Shown here: one piece after another, positions 23,791-37,700 of the stretch | How positions within the stretch are numbered: the stretch's first letter is position 1 | How the letters are laid out: each line of letters begins with the position of its first letter | From: Rostratula benghalensis | Lineage: Eukaryota > Chordata > Aves > Charadriiformes > Rostratulidae | Length of the DNA stretch: 64,000 nt | Assembly: GCA_013399305.1 (NCBI GenBank) | Contig: VXAI01000189.1 | Location: 574,713-638,712, forward strand | Direction of reading: 5' to 3' | Notes under the pieces: model-generated | Database searches by the model: none | The model's input: the letters and a program-made list of their open reading frames with translations, nothing else | Told to the model about the DNA's origin: nothing | Made by a program: the position numbers and the translations under genes

Positions 23791-26700
23791 TGAATTTTAA
23801 AACTGAAATCAGAGCCAAACTTCCTCAAAGTCTGGGAATGTTCTGATCTAGTGGGTTTGGTTCGAGCCCGTCTCTAATATGAACCATATAGACACAGGGC
23901 CCAAATCTGCTTTCATTTCCATTCATTTGACATGAGAACAGGTTGGAAAACTTTCTTCCAATATAAGTTTGTTGGAAAAGGCCAGTAGAGTCAACCAGTT
24001 ATTCTGATACTCTATAAATTGCAAGGAGAATTTATCCACTAATATATTTTAATAGTTCTCTCCCCAAAAGATGTTTCCAATAGTTTTCATTTCTATTGTT
24101 TCTAAACAGGTTTATGCTGTTACCTTTCTCAAAATGCATCGTTTTTTTCTTGTGGCAGGTCTCTGACATATTGTGCAATTCTGTGTATTATTTTTGAGGA
24201 CATGTTATCATAGCATGATCATAACTGGTATACTCCATTCCTTTTATTTTATGTGTGGCAGCACTTGTTAATTTGAACTCATGCATCTCATCCTTTCTTC
24301 CAGCTCAACATGCAGCTTGTGGGGAAAAAATGGACACTAAATGTATTGATATACTGTGAAAATTTATATTATTCTAAAACAATATACAGGTAAAATACTA
24401 TTCAAAACAAAATGTTAAATCTAAATATTTTGTATGAATATTCTGTCATGCAAAAATGTCTTAAAAGGAACTCTTCCTGAAGTCCTGCTTCAAGGGAACT
24501 TCTGGAAATGTGTGATTTGATTTGGAAGAAAAATGAACAATAACCAGAGAGATGCAAGAGCCAAATCTGACCAGTTCTACTTCACCTGTATCTGCACAGG
24601 GTTTAGATGATTAGGTACCAAATTAGCTTGGAGATGAGAATCACATCTGTGGAAGTGAAACGACCTTTGCACAGAAAACTGCAAAAGCACAAATAAAAAA
24701 AAAAATCCCTCTATAAAATGCCCCTGAACAACAGATCAAATGTAGCTGTGATGCAGAGCAATGATCCTGAAGATGGGCAAGCTGATGGAAGTGTACCCAT
24801 CCTGGCACGGACCTAGCCTGGAGGGCAACCAGCACAGCACAACAGAGGGGAAGCCTTGGTCAAGGATGATGGCTAGCTCTCAGAGCAGCCCAAATAACTA
24901 GAAGCCTGCTTTACCCTTGGCAAAGCCAAGTATATTTCCTAGTTTCAATGCTTAGCCTGCAAGGTCAGAGCAGTCTCAGGCCCAAGACAATGTGTGGTTG
25001 GCCCTCTAGCACTGAGAGGATGTGTCTTGTGCCCCATGCATCCCCTCTCTCCAGCCAGCTTTGGGCACCAAGTCTTATGGGAGAGATGCTGCCTGGGGGA
25101 ACTACAAGGCAGGCCATCATGCAGATGTGTCTCCCAGGACAGAGTCATTAACACTGAAGGAAGGCACTATATGCAAATTCACTGCCTCCTTTGCTTTTAA
25201 TGACCATGTGGTATTAGGACACAATGCATGAAAAATCGCTGCCTCAGATAAGTCCACAAATATATAAGCCTAGGACCTGCTGTCTTGGTAACTAACTTGC
25301 TGCATAATGCAGGCTACACATTTTCCCAAAAGGTAAACACTTCTGGCACATTAGCACACACAGAGATCACAAACCAAAACTGGGGGAAATGACATGTGCA
25401 GTAGTAATCTTAAATGTTGCTGCTTGGGGTCACTGTATCAAATAGCTTTTGTTTGCATGCTTTAGACTTTTGTTTGCTTCGTTTTGCACATTTTTCAGGC
25501 CATCCTAGTCATGAAGATCCTGATTTGGGACCTTAGATAATGCTTCCATCTGCTTTCTTTTGAATTTGATTTATTTTCTTTGCTCGGAGCTTTGCTACTA
25601 CCGACAAATAGCAGGCTTACTCGTGGGAAATCACATTTCAGTCACCAACTATTCATTTCTTGTGGTTAGCACTTTAATGTGTATTAGTGTTAGATTAAAT
25701 CCATTACTGTGATTATCTTAAATACTCGTCAGATACAAGTTTCCTCACTGTGAGGAACCATGCATCTTTCAACTGGACAATCCAGGAACAGTAATTTTCA
25801 GCACTAATCCAAGAAAAAGATAAAAATGTGTGGTTATGTTCATAATAAAGACATAAGCGGCATTAAAAGGTTGTGCTTAATTTACATGAAAATTATGATG
25901 TAAGAAATAAGTCTCTTTACTTGGTCTACCCAAGCAAATCAGAGGCTCCAAACTTCTGCATTTTGCTCAGGATTCCCTCAGTGGAGCAACACGCCCCAGT
26001 ACTTTCTAGCACCCCTTGAGCAAATATCGTGACCGTGCTCCTCACACCACAGACAATTACTTTGTGCAGTAAATCAAGGACTTCTGGAGTGCACCAGGCT
26101 TACAGCACATGCACAGACCATCTGGGCAGGGCATGTATATGAATTCCTTAAAATCTGCATTGACAAAGGGTCTGCCCTGAAAAAAAAAAAAAGGGGGGGG
26201 GGATATGTCCAGGAAAACGCAGATGTATGATAACTTTAACTGAGTCTAATCACAGGAGGAATTGTGAAGGGGCAGATTAGGCCACAGATGACCATAATTC
26301 TTAGAAAACACCCTCACCAAACTCTAACAAAGTATGCAAAATTCAGTTCTCTTGATCTAAAAATGATACTCCCATGACAAGTTTGAAATCCTAGTGCCAA
26401 TGTATGGAAGCACTAGCCTTTCTAAAAAACAAAGGAACAAAAGCACACTAAAAACAGGGAGTTTGCCAATGTATTTTTCCTTAATGTCATCCTTAAAAAT
26501 AGCTGGATATATGTTGTTAACTTCTGTGAAAGCATCTAAGTAAGATATACACCTAGGAAGTTCTCAGCCAGAAATCTCAAAAAACTACTCCAGAATTGCC
26601 AATATCTGGCACAACTGGAAGCAACTGTTCAAAAAAGCACTTTATACAGAACAGTACTAGACAAAATTGGTTGTACTGATCCTCTATCCATAGTAAAATG

Positions 26701-26937
26701 AGTTTAATCCAATTCAAGACTCTTCATAGATGACTGTATCTTCTTAATTAAATTAATTTAAAAGCCTATTTTAACTGGTGAAAATTTCATGCATAATCCC
26801 AAGAATAAACAAACAAATGGAAAGATGCTAAGGAAGCAGGACAATAATATGCCTTTATGTGCAAGACAACTTGATTCATTGGAGTAGAGTGGCAGAAGCA
26901 AACTTTTAAAGGGGACTTAAATGTGGTCAGTCTAATC
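23791..26937. other. Non-coding DNA with a purine tract
   Basis: No gene is supported. An A13G10 purine tract lies at 26180-26202. A stretch at about 24559-24600 ('gccaaatctgacc...cacctgtat') is faintly like the old palindromic repeats, too weak to list separately. Confidence 0.4.
26180..26202. repeat. Homopurine tract A13G10
   Basis: Thirteen A followed directly by ten G, all purine on one strand. Such tracts can adopt triplex or other non-B forms and are unstable in length. Confidence 0.85.
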
Positions 26938-26993
26938 CAGACCCAAATCTAGCCTGGTTACTTCATTATAATTGAGATCAGATTCTGATGCCA
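26938..26993. repeat. Old palindromic amniote repeat relic
   Basis: 'cagacccaaatctagcctgg' at the left and 'attgagatcagattctgatg' at the right resemble the two arms of the palindromic amniote repeats (consensus arms near CCAAATTC and GAGATCAGAATCTGGCCC). Both arms are recognisable, with many differences. Confidence 0.35.
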
Positions 26994-28217
26994 CCAGCAA
27001 AAGTTGCAACTACTCTTCCAAATACCATCAGTTCACTCTCACATTTGTTGGCAGAGCTTTATCAATACATTTTGGCACCTGGGATGCTTCCTTCCCTGGA
27101 TTGCTTCTGGCTGATCCTGCTGGCAGGGATACACCACCAGCCAGCTGATGTCTAAGGTAAAAGCAAACCCTGTCTTGCTGGGGCTCTGCCTGGGAGGACA
27201 CTGGAGAAGGTCCAGTTAGCGAACAAAGCAAGCAGAAGGCAGAGGTGTCTAGGGTATGCCAGATAAAAGGAAAAGTGACCCAATTGGGAATTAATTCCAA
27301 GTTTGAAGGAGGGGAGGTGTGACTGTGCTTTACTAATTCTGTCCAGGACTCGGAGAGAGAGAGCCAGAAAAAAATAGCACTGGGGGAGTTATTTTCTCAT
27401 GGTATCTCCAGCCAAAAACAAGTTGTTACCAGAAGTCTTCCGAGACGCGTTGAGTCAGGAAGAGGGAAAAAAAAAAAAAAGGGCTCTGGGACTTAAGGCA
27501 AGATGTAGATGACTTGAGGCACCCACTTCCAAAGCTGTCATCCAGAAAAACTCCACCCAGCAGCCACACAGCCATAGAAATGCCAGCATCCCATGGGCTC
27601 CAGTGAAGTGCAGATGCAGATCCCTCATACCCCGCATCAAGCTACACAGTGTGGGCAAGCTCAGGCACAGGGACTAATCCCTGGCTACAGACCATTAAAC
27701 CTCCCAGAGACCAAGGGAATACAAACCAGGAGGGGTTTATCCACAGGCATCTGTGCTCTGAACAAAGCTACACTCCATTGGCTGCTTCTCTCCTTGGCCA
27801 GCACAAGTCACACTTACCCCACCAGGGCTTTTCTCACGTTTTATAGGCAAAACCAAATGCCTGATGTGGGACCAGTCCAGGAAAGGGATGTCTCAGCCCT
27901 TCACCTCCGATCTTGAGTACTCCAGGACAGGGGTCCTTTGCAGAGGTGGACAGGTCGCTCACATCAGAGATAACAAATTATGGAACAACAGGGCCTGTGT
28001 TAGTTCACTGAGCCTTAAAATGGCATGTAAGAAGTAAATTAAATCAGTAAATCACCTGCAAAAGCAGCTATTGCACCCTAAAAAAGTGATGTACTTTCTC
28101 TGGGCCATGTCCACGCCTGGGCTGGTCTCAGGACAAGGGTGGTGAGAGAGCACTACATAAGATAAGGCTTTGTTGTACACACATTTAAACAAGTTCAAGC
28201 AGTACTTTTCCTGATAT

Positions 28218-28320
28218 TCACAATTTTCTGTATATGTTGCATGTATATAAGTGTATTTATACATGTAAGCATTTGTATGTATGCATTTAAAGTTAAGAAT
28301 ATATGTATACATATACTGGG
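28218..28320. repeat. Degenerate TATG/TGTA-rich simple sequence
   Basis: Alternating TATG, TATA and CATG units with interruptions, the remains of an alternating purine-pyrimidine microsatellite. Short ORFs rich in Tyr, His and Ile here are composition effects. Confidence 0.5.
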
Positions 28321-28619
28321 AATTCATTTAGATTGTGAAAAGGCTATTTCCTCCTGCTTTAAGCAGCACTTCAAAACCATAGGCAGTGCTATTGTGAGGC
28401 TGCAGATAGTTGTAAAATACAGTTCTTCTAGCTAATTAGTTCTATAACTCATACCCTCCATTTTCATATAATACTGGAGGCACATCACCAGAGGCTCAGC
28501 AGCGTTCCTGTGCAAGCAGGTGTCCCATCCATCTCTGGTACTGAAACTCACATCAGCCCGTGTGAAAGACTCAAATGGCAGTAAATAAGTTTGACACAGC
28601 TTTAGCAACACTTTGAGTT

Positions 28620-28640
28620 GTTTTGTTTTGTTTTGTTTTA
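28620..28640. repeat. (GTTTT)4 microsatellite
   Basis: Four uninterrupted GTTTT units, followed by an A run. Confidence 0.85.
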
Positions 28641-28759
28641 AAAAAGGGAATTGAAAGCAGTACTAAATAAAATGAGAGGGGTCACAAGTCTGTGGCCAAA
28701 ATGGAACAATAACCATAGTAAACTGTTGGGCAATAAGAAACAAGAAGGGTTTTTCTTGA

Positions 28760-28797
28760 TTTTTTTTGTTTGTTTGTTTATTTGTTTGTTTGTTTTC
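28760..28797. repeat. (TTTG)n microsatellite
   Basis: T8 followed by about eight TTTG units with one TTTA interruption. Confidence 0.85.
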
Positions 28798-31700
28798 TAC
28801 CCTCCTTGAATGTTTTCCACTTCATGTCAACCACTGGATTGTGGAAATTGATTCCTTCTGAATCTTTCCCAGTTAAGTGTGCTGAGACACTGCAATACAA
28901 GCAGAGCAGTTGCCTCTGATTCAGATTTCTCATTCCTTTTGTGAAAATGCCCCTCTTTCTCTTTGTGATGGGCTGGGTTTGTCCTGTAAGAACGGGAGTT
29001 ACTAAAGGGTTAGGAGGTCCAGTATCCATCCGTTGCTGGCAAGTGACTTCTGACCCATGAGCAGTGAAATGCACAGCAGTCTATACATTGCAACCGTTTG
29101 CAAACTGCCCGTCACAGCAGAAGGTGTGATGTTGTGCTCTCACTTCACTTTTTCTCCAAAAAGTTTGTGCCAGATTTGCAGCCTGGCTGAGCTGCCAAGT
29201 GTCAGCCAGTTTTGCCATCCCGTCAACCACTGAAGTCCAGACCTACCTGATGGCCATCTCTAGGCTATCACATATGTTTGGAGGAACAACCCAACCAACC
29301 ACAGAGCACAGCCATATTTTGAAGTAGTGCACTGGAGTGTCAAAACCAGGGTTAGGATCTCCAGTTATTTAAAAAAGGCTTTTGATCTCTCACCTCCATA
29401 AGACCTCATGGCATGTTACTTTAGCATGGGCTAGTAATAAAGGCTTTGGACTACCATAGAGTCAGTGAGCAGTTCTGCCTGCAAATGGAGTCCAGTGATC
29501 ACCTACACTACATGCAAAGATCTTCAAGTTGTCATAAAGCTGCATACTCACGAAGAAGAAACCACTGTTGGTTAGATGAGGCTGACAATCATTCCTGACT
29601 AGTGGAAGAAAGCTCAATGCATACATGACCTTTAGAAGAGCCACTCAAAAGACTGTGAACCCTTTAAATAAAAGCAGAGTTTGGCTCTGAATGATCAGTA
29701 GCTTAAGAATATCAATAGTGTCTCAGTGGGTTAGGGGAAAAATGCATTACAGGTGGCTTTCTAATTGACCAGATAAAATCTTGGAACTTTAATCAACACA
29801 TTTAGTCTACATCAACAATTCATTTCACAGATGTTTTGTTAAGAGGCCCACAGGCCTTACGCTGAGGAAAAACTCCATTCAACAATCTCTATTTTCACTC
29901 ACATTGTTGAGTGAAGAGAAAATAGATGCCTTAGTTGACAGTCGAGGTCCCATTTTGCTACACATGGTCTGCATGTGAAGTAGGAACCAGTCCGTCCCAG
30001 TACACTTACAAAGTGAGCACATACTGCAAGAGCAGGTGCCTAAATGAAACAGGAGGAACACAAACTAACAAGGAAATGATTAAGATTACTACGATAAACA
30101 TCAGCCAACCATAGCCATTCTCAGATATTTTGTAGATTAACAGGATCTTCTCAAATGCCTAAAGCTCAGCAGGTCTGAAGTTATCTGAGAAGGTATGAGA
30201 TGTAAAATGTTTACTCCTAGAAGCCTTTGAAGAGCATGGCTCCTTCTGAAAAAAATCTGTTATTCATTTTTTGGTGTAGTATTTCATTAGAAGTTACGAA
30301 AGGAAGAAAACTGTCTGTAAAGTGAAAAGAAAAAGCAGTGTTTCTGAGTACAAAGTATCCATGTGAGATGTTTTTGTTTGCTCCTCCAGTGCAAGCCAAA
30401 TCTTTATCTGCTCATTTTTATTAGCGTTACTGATACATCGGGAAAAAAAGTAAGCAACCAGAGAGAGTTCTTTAAACAGATAATGAAATCCCTCATTCTC
30501 AAAATTGAAAACAGATTGCTTCATGCCTGAAAAAAATGGTCTCATCGTAGGCATTGTTTTACAAGGGAAAAAAGGCAATACTCATTTGTAAAATGAGGAA
30601 CTTTCACAAACAGTGAAAACCAAAAGTGCTGACACAAGGGAGGAAGAATGTTACCACAGTGCGATGAGAAGAAAAGAGACCAGAAAATCCAAACCTATGT
30701 GCTTTCAGTCCTATGCATATGTGCCTCACTACATTGACTCACTCATCTTCTTGATGAGGTGATTCAAATATTTTAAGGGATAAAACTAGACACCTCTTTC
30801 TTTTGAGATGGTTTAGACCAGGTTCACGTGGGCAGTATGCACATATGCCCAGAAGTGTTTCTGTCACCTTCTCCTACATGTATTTCAATCTGGTTGTTTC
30901 TTCTATTAGTGTAACAGAACCCCATTTTGTATATTCAGACTGTGGGTAAAGGTAGAATAAGCAGAAACATTGCCATTATTGATGCCCTTTCTTCTGTCCC
31001 CTTCCTTCTTGTTTCACTTACTTGAATGATTTTCTTTTAGTTCTCTGCATGAGGAATATATTTCCAAAGGCTGTACAGTGACTAGGACAATGGTTCCTCT
31101 AGCTTGGGTGGGAATTATTACCACTACTGTAATATCAATACACAATAACAACATAAAGAACAACAGTTTTCTCCTAAAAAAAATGCCCCACTCCTTCCCC
31201 ACAGTGAGGAACTGACAGAAAAACTGGACACGTAGAATTGCTCTGCTTTATTTTATGCTTGACACCATTTTCAGTCAAGAAAAAAGAAGAAATGGTGAGT
31301 CTAAGAATCCTCTAAAGTGAACCAAAACAGAGAGCACAAATGAGGAGTTTTGCACAAGCCATATTAGGTAGGAAAAAAAGGCCTCAAATTTGTCTACTTT
31401 GACTTCTTAGGGAAATAATAACTTTTTACCTTGGAAAATAAGTAACTCTTTACTTCCTGATCACTGTCCTATCTTTTGAAGAACATCTTTGAAACACCCT
31501 GTTTCTTCAGTATATCTTTGTTGCAAACCAAGATTGTGATCTAACACTTAGTCAAGAAGGGACCTTCCTGGCGCCGGGCTTTCTGTTGGGTATCACACAA
31601 AGGCTTGGATGAGCAAAGTCTCACATGTTTGTTTCAGACTGTGATGGGCACCTTAAATTGACACCAGAGGAGACGCTTCCTTTTTCAGACAACAAACTGT

Positions 31701-34700
31701 TGAAACACTAAGACCAAACTTTTTAATGAAAACAGAAGGCTCAAAGACCATATTGCCAGCAAGGCATGTTTCATCAACCACGTATTATAGTCTGAGAACA
31801 CAGAAAACTCAGCAGTGAGTCAGGAAAGATGTTTATTTCAGATTTGAATAGTAGTAGTAATCTCTATACTAATCTTTATGGAAAAGAAAAGGACAAGCAG
31901 AGGGAAGGACCTCTTTGCAGAAGGTAAAAATAGAAAGATAATCCCTTTTACAGGGATTTCCAGTCAATGACAATAATAAATGTTTTTAAATTAGCAATAA
32001 TAACAAACATATGAAGGGTTAGCTATCTCATCCAAACAAACAAACAGGGTCAAGAAATGGTGCAGTTTCTTAAATAGTAGTACTGTACCTTGTGTTTAAT
32101 GGAGAAAAAGCAGTTGAAGTAGGGAAGCAGAAGAATATTCACAGCTCTTCACCCAATGGACCACAGTCATCTCAGTGGGTCATGCAGCTACCACACCAAG
32201 AGAAGAGAGCTGAAGGAAGACATAGCACTAACTGCTTGGATTTTTGTGCTGTGGGAAGAATTTAGTGTTTAGTACTGTCATGTTCTAAATGGTAGTGTGG
32301 GAGATTACATGTTATGTGTTAGTGCGAGAGACTCAGGACTATCTTCAAGCTAAAGGGAGAGCCATAAAATGGCAGGTATAGTGACAGTAAGGTGTGAAGA
32401 GGCCTCAGAGTAAAGATATAAAATATTTATTAGGTGCAGAGCTGAACTTGGACAGGCTTTGTATAAGAAAAGATGTATTTTTAGATCTTTTCTTCTTTAC
32501 AGTTTCTTTCTTATTGTGTAACTCCTGCTTTTTCCCTTCCTTTTTATTCTATTTTGGTTTAAATAATGACTTTAAAATTAGACCTGCTGAATACACTTGC
32601 AAATTGGGGAGGATCAAGGGGACTGTTGTTCAGATCACTTTAGATCAAAATAAATCTCCAGTGGAAACTGTAGATGTTTCCCAGATCTGTGAAACATCAG
32701 TGCAGATACTCTCAAAAAGTATTTGCTATGTGTGTTGGTGGGTTTGTTGGTTCATTATTATCTGAAAGTTATTTAGTTAATTGTACCACTGAAATATCCT
32801 GTATTGAATTTGACAATGAGGATAATGGTATTCAGTGTTTTCTTTCTTCTCATTAAATTCAGACTTGCTTTTCTGTCTGAGACTTAAAAATATTGGCAAC
32901 AGTGGAATGGAAAGGTCTATGGGAGGTCTGGCTAGACCTTAACAAAGCTGTGAAGCTGTCTGCTCATTTTCTGCGACTCTGTCAGCTAATGTCTTGTACC
33001 AGCTATGCAACAGTGGAAACACAGAATTGAATTTTCAGTTGCACATGGGTTATGATACACTTTGAAAGGAGTATTAAACTCCAAGTGTAACCAAGATGTC
33101 CTTGTGTATCCTTATGAGTTGGTGATAATCATCAGGATTATCCTTTGATGCATAATAATGTTAAAACTTCTGGGTGTACAAGTATGGATGTAATCCTTGA
33201 CGATGGTGGAAAATGGACTTCTCATTGTAATCTTCCTAAAGAAATATGCTGGTCTTTGTAGAAGAGAAGATTGAATCAACAACCTTTTATGAGAACCATG
33301 AATGCAGAAGGAGATTATATAATGATAGTGTCAACAACTTGAGAAGCCTGGAGAAGTCCGTAAGCAATTACTACAAAGATTTCTCTTTTGCAAGGTGTCC
33401 CAGTTTCCACTTCCCTCATCTGATACATGTAACAAGGCTGCTGAATAAAAGTTAAATTTGTTATGTGAATGTGTAATTGGCTTGATCTATAGACATCACA
33501 TTAGTGTATGGAAATGGCTAGTGAAGTATTGCATCCCACTGAAAAATGCCTCTAATGGGTCTGTTTTAAGAACTGACATGAGACTCAGCTCAAACACAGA
33601 GCTCCCACATGCAAGAAATAGGCTTATCTTTAATGTATGCTTCACTTAATATGTTTAGGTTTAGCGATTACAACACCCTGAAACTAAAATAGTGGGCTGC
33701 TTAGGAGCTGGAATGAACTTCCCGAGTCACTGGGTTCATGGTCTCCTGGCTTTACTGGCAGTGTTATATAATGTCCCCATAAAGCAATGGAGCTCCAGCT
33801 GGCAGTTACTCAGTTTTGTTGCTCCTCCCACGCAAAGGTTGTTCCGCACCCTCCCTGCTCTGATGATCAAGAATTTTCTTCTCTTTTCCTGCAGAATTTC
33901 AGATCCATTTTACACCTATTTTCTCCTGTGCCAGCAATGAACTTTGGTATAGACAGCTCTTTTCCCTCTCCACATTTTACTGCTTTGATTTATTTGTTGC
34001 AACCAATTATGCCTCCTCCTCCTGGAAGAGAGTCTTCACTTCCCCTATCTTTGTGTCTTTCTCCCCTTGAATTCAGCTCTTCCTGATGAAGGCTGACTAG
34101 AACAGTACATAGTAATATGGGTAAGTTTTGCTACATTTTGTATGAGGATGACAATACTTCCCTCTGCCTGCTAGAGTATCTCCTAAGTGTCTTCTTTAAG
34201 GCTGTGTCATGCTGGTAGCTCACAGCAACCCTGTGAGACATTGCTATGACTACATAGTCTTCCTCTTAACACATGTCCAAGTTATGAGTTCCAGTATATA
34301 GAGAAATTCTTGGCATTAATCCCTAACAGTGTGATGACTTTGTACTTAATATTATTTAATTTCTAATTCTGTTACACCAGCCCTCAAGGTCATCCCAATT
34401 ATCTAGTATTGTTGTATCATTTCAGTTCTCTTTCATACTAAAAATACCTCAACAAGTCACTAGAGAGATCCTGACATGAGATCAAGGCTCAGCACCAAAT
34501 TCTTCAGGAACTGCCCTTGTCTACATCCATCTAAACAGACAATTTTCTTTGCAGCTCTAGGTATGGTTGCCTTCTCCTTTCACTAGACACCCTGCAGTTC
34601 TTGTATGTATCCCCATCTCTCTAGTCCAAACTGCTGCCAGATTCACTGGTTTGCTGTATTCTGGAAAGATTATACCTGTTGAAGTTCTTTGTATCTCGAA

Positions 34701-37700
34701 AGTCAATATTGTATCACAGACAATTGTGTATAGGATAATATACCAATGCAAAACTTGTATTTTGTCCCATTTTCAATGTCCTTAATTGTTGCTAAGTGCT
34801 CAACTGTTTGTCCTTCAGATCAAGACATACGGAAAGAGTCCACGTACAAATTTTCAGTGGCTACACCTGTTCTGCAAACCTAATCAAAGCGATCGGCAGG
34901 AATTACCCTGGTGCAAAAATTTGGACAGTTTTAATACATCGCCAAAAATGAAAGCTTCCCAAAAACTCTCTATTTTTTTAATTCACAACAGACTTTACAT
35001 TTACAGGAAACCACTTCTAAAATGCACCAGATTGCAGTATTTTCCGTGTCAGCTATTTAAAGTGTTCCCAAGAGCTTTCCTTCTGACTACCCTTGAAGCT
35101 TCCTTCTCCCAGTTCAGCCTGGAATTCCATTATAATTGAGCTGATCCAATTTTTGCTCAAACCACTTTCACCGCTGGCAGTCAGTAGCCTCATATGAAAT
35201 AACTTTGTAAAGTTGACAAAAACTGGAATTTGATCTCCTATGCAGGTCCATGCTTTCCAAACACATTCTGGTAAAAGTAGGAAGAGATTGCATCATTAAA
35301 GCCTGCAGTCAATTCAAAAGACTCCTCTCAGCTCCACATCTCACTTTGTGAGTTTGCAAAGAAGCATTCAGAAATTTCACACACAGTACAGACCAAATTT
35401 GCCCATTTCCTTCATCATACTAGGGTGGAATTAAAGACTTTTGGCCCAGATGCCTAATAGGCAGCTGCTTACAATTAGATGGAACATTACATCCATTTCT
35501 TAACTGACTTCACAACTGGATAACTACAGTATGAGCAATATACCATGAAAAATTGCCAGCATGTTTAATTTATCTGCGTTTCTGGTGGTTTCTGTACCTT
35601 GCCCTCATTTTTCCAGTCTGCTCGCACACTGTCTGACTCTTAGCTTTCCCACACTGTTGCAATATGGCTGCTTAAAGATTTAAGCAAGATTTTTGTCAGC
35701 CTTTACGTAGACGTGCAGCTCTGTGGCAGGACATAGGTTGCAAAACTAATGCATTTGATCTTTCTAAAAATAGCATTAGCGTCTGAACAGAAAGCCAGTG
35801 ATATAATTTTTTTTATATACTGCACTTTCATTTCCCCCGCTATACTGAGGTTAAGTCTCACTCATCTTGCTCACACGAATAGTCTTACTGACGTGGCTCT
35901 GCGCAGAAAATTAAGAAACAATTTTAACTGTTTCTTCCAAGAGCAGAAACAAGGTGAGTGTTACTTCTGGAGGAACGATTGCATTTGCTACCCCTTAAAA
36001 AAAGTTGTCACAAAATAAGAGACTGAATACGTCTGTATGTAACAGAACCTATGTAACAGAAAACACATCTAAGTTCAAAAGCTGTAAGTTCTGTAAATGT
36101 ATGAACACTAAAAAATAGATTAAGAGGATTCCTCCATCCCATTAATTAATTTGCTCTACTGGAAGCCACCAATATGCATAGATAAATCAAGGACCTTAAA
36201 ATTAATGCAACTGGCCTTAAGGCAAATTGAAAAAGCATTAAGATGTATGGGAATCTATTTTGCTCTTCTAGAGAAGAGCAAAATCGGGAAAATGTATCAT
36301 AAAGTCCGAGGACAAGGTGAAGGGTGGCAAAGATCTCATTCCTTCTGTGAACTCAAGGGAGCCACTGGAGGGTGTCATTTAAGGAAGACAGAAGAGACCA
36401 GTTTGATATGACAGTCAAGGAAAGGCGAATGCACAAAGACAACACAAGAATGGTATAAACTGGGGTAGAACAAGCAGATAAAAGGAAGAGCTGGTTATTC
36501 TGAGACTTCAGGCAACAAACCCCAATGGGAAAAATGTTGGGCAATAGCTTCACTGAGATGATGGCCATGAGTGCTTCTTCTCACCCCACCAGATCTGTCA
36601 AAGTGACCAAATGAAGGACAAGCCTGCCAGGATTTGTTGTCTAACATCAGGCAGCAGCTCCCCCAGTGATACGGGCTGGTATGAGTAGGAGAGAAAGAGA
36701 TATGACACAGTGGACGCTGTATACCCCTCTCAGCGCTAGGGGTAAGAAATCTGAAGTTTTCGGTGGGGATTAATGAAGGGAGCGTGCTCAGTGTGGTGCA
36801 GGGCCAGGCAAATGCACACTTCAAAATGAGCTGGTATTTCTTGCATTAACAATGTTTAGTCTTTTATTAACATTTCTTGAAATTACTCAAAATCAGAAAT
36901 TTAAGCCTACCTTGACAGGTAGGCTTCTGGACAAACTCAGTAGAAACCAAGCACAGCTCATCCATTCAGAGTGCTAAAGATGTTTCTGAGCCTTTAGGTG
37001 AAAAAGAGGACGGGGGAGATGACCAAAGCTGTGAACATTTATTCATCTCAATCTTAATTTTGTAGCTTACAGAACTACCTTTTCAAAGATGGGCTTCCTA
37101 AACCCCTCATATTTAAATTATATCTTTAATCAAGGATCTCAAACATTGGTTCAAAATTTCATAAACTGGGTAGTTTCGAGAGTTCAAAGAATTTACTCTC
37201 TGGTATCCAAACTGTTGTCTAATTTAAGTCACTGAGAAGCTTTCACTGACAACAATAGGAACAGGCATTAGGGTTTTTTTAGAGAAGCAGGACAAAGAAC
37301 CTATCTTAAAAGAGCTAACTTCAAAGGAAGGAGGTCAAATAACCTGCTGTCGCATAACACATCATTATGTAGGCATTCTCCTTGGCTCTTCAATTTAAAC
37401 TTTGCAGAGAGAGTACAGATACTAAAAATTAAGGCCTTGGGTCTTCCACTTCCTATTAGTAACTGTGCTTTGCTGGAAGCAGTTAGTATCTATAAATGTG
37501 TCACGGGATGCAATATTACTGATGATTTTAGCTGGAAAGAACCATCACATGTTCTTTCCCTCTCCCACCCTTACACATATATTCTGTGACACAGGGTTTT
37601 TATTTTCCCATATCCAAGAGCATGTCCAATCTAACTTTCAGAGGCTATTTGTTCACTAAGAAAAGTCCAGTCCTCAGACAGTCAGTGCAGAGAAATTTTT

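Larger units (their letters stand above)
26994..34600. other. Non-coding AT-rich DNA with simple repeats
   Basis: No gene or interspersed repeat family is recognised in this long stretch. It holds an A14 tract (27467-27480), a degenerate TATG/TGTA-rich stretch (28218-28320), GTTTT and TTTG microsatellites (28620-28640, 28760-28797), and otherwise unique sequence with stops in every frame. Confidence 0.45.

Noticed and set aside
23859..23870. Sequence ggttcgagcccg, resembling a tRNA B box
   Set aside because: The flanking bases do not form a five-pair T stem and no A box or acceptor stem can be built around it.
34170..34290. 'cagcaaccctgtgagacatt' as a possible MIR fragment
   Set aside because: Only one landmark matches; the next MIR segments are absent.
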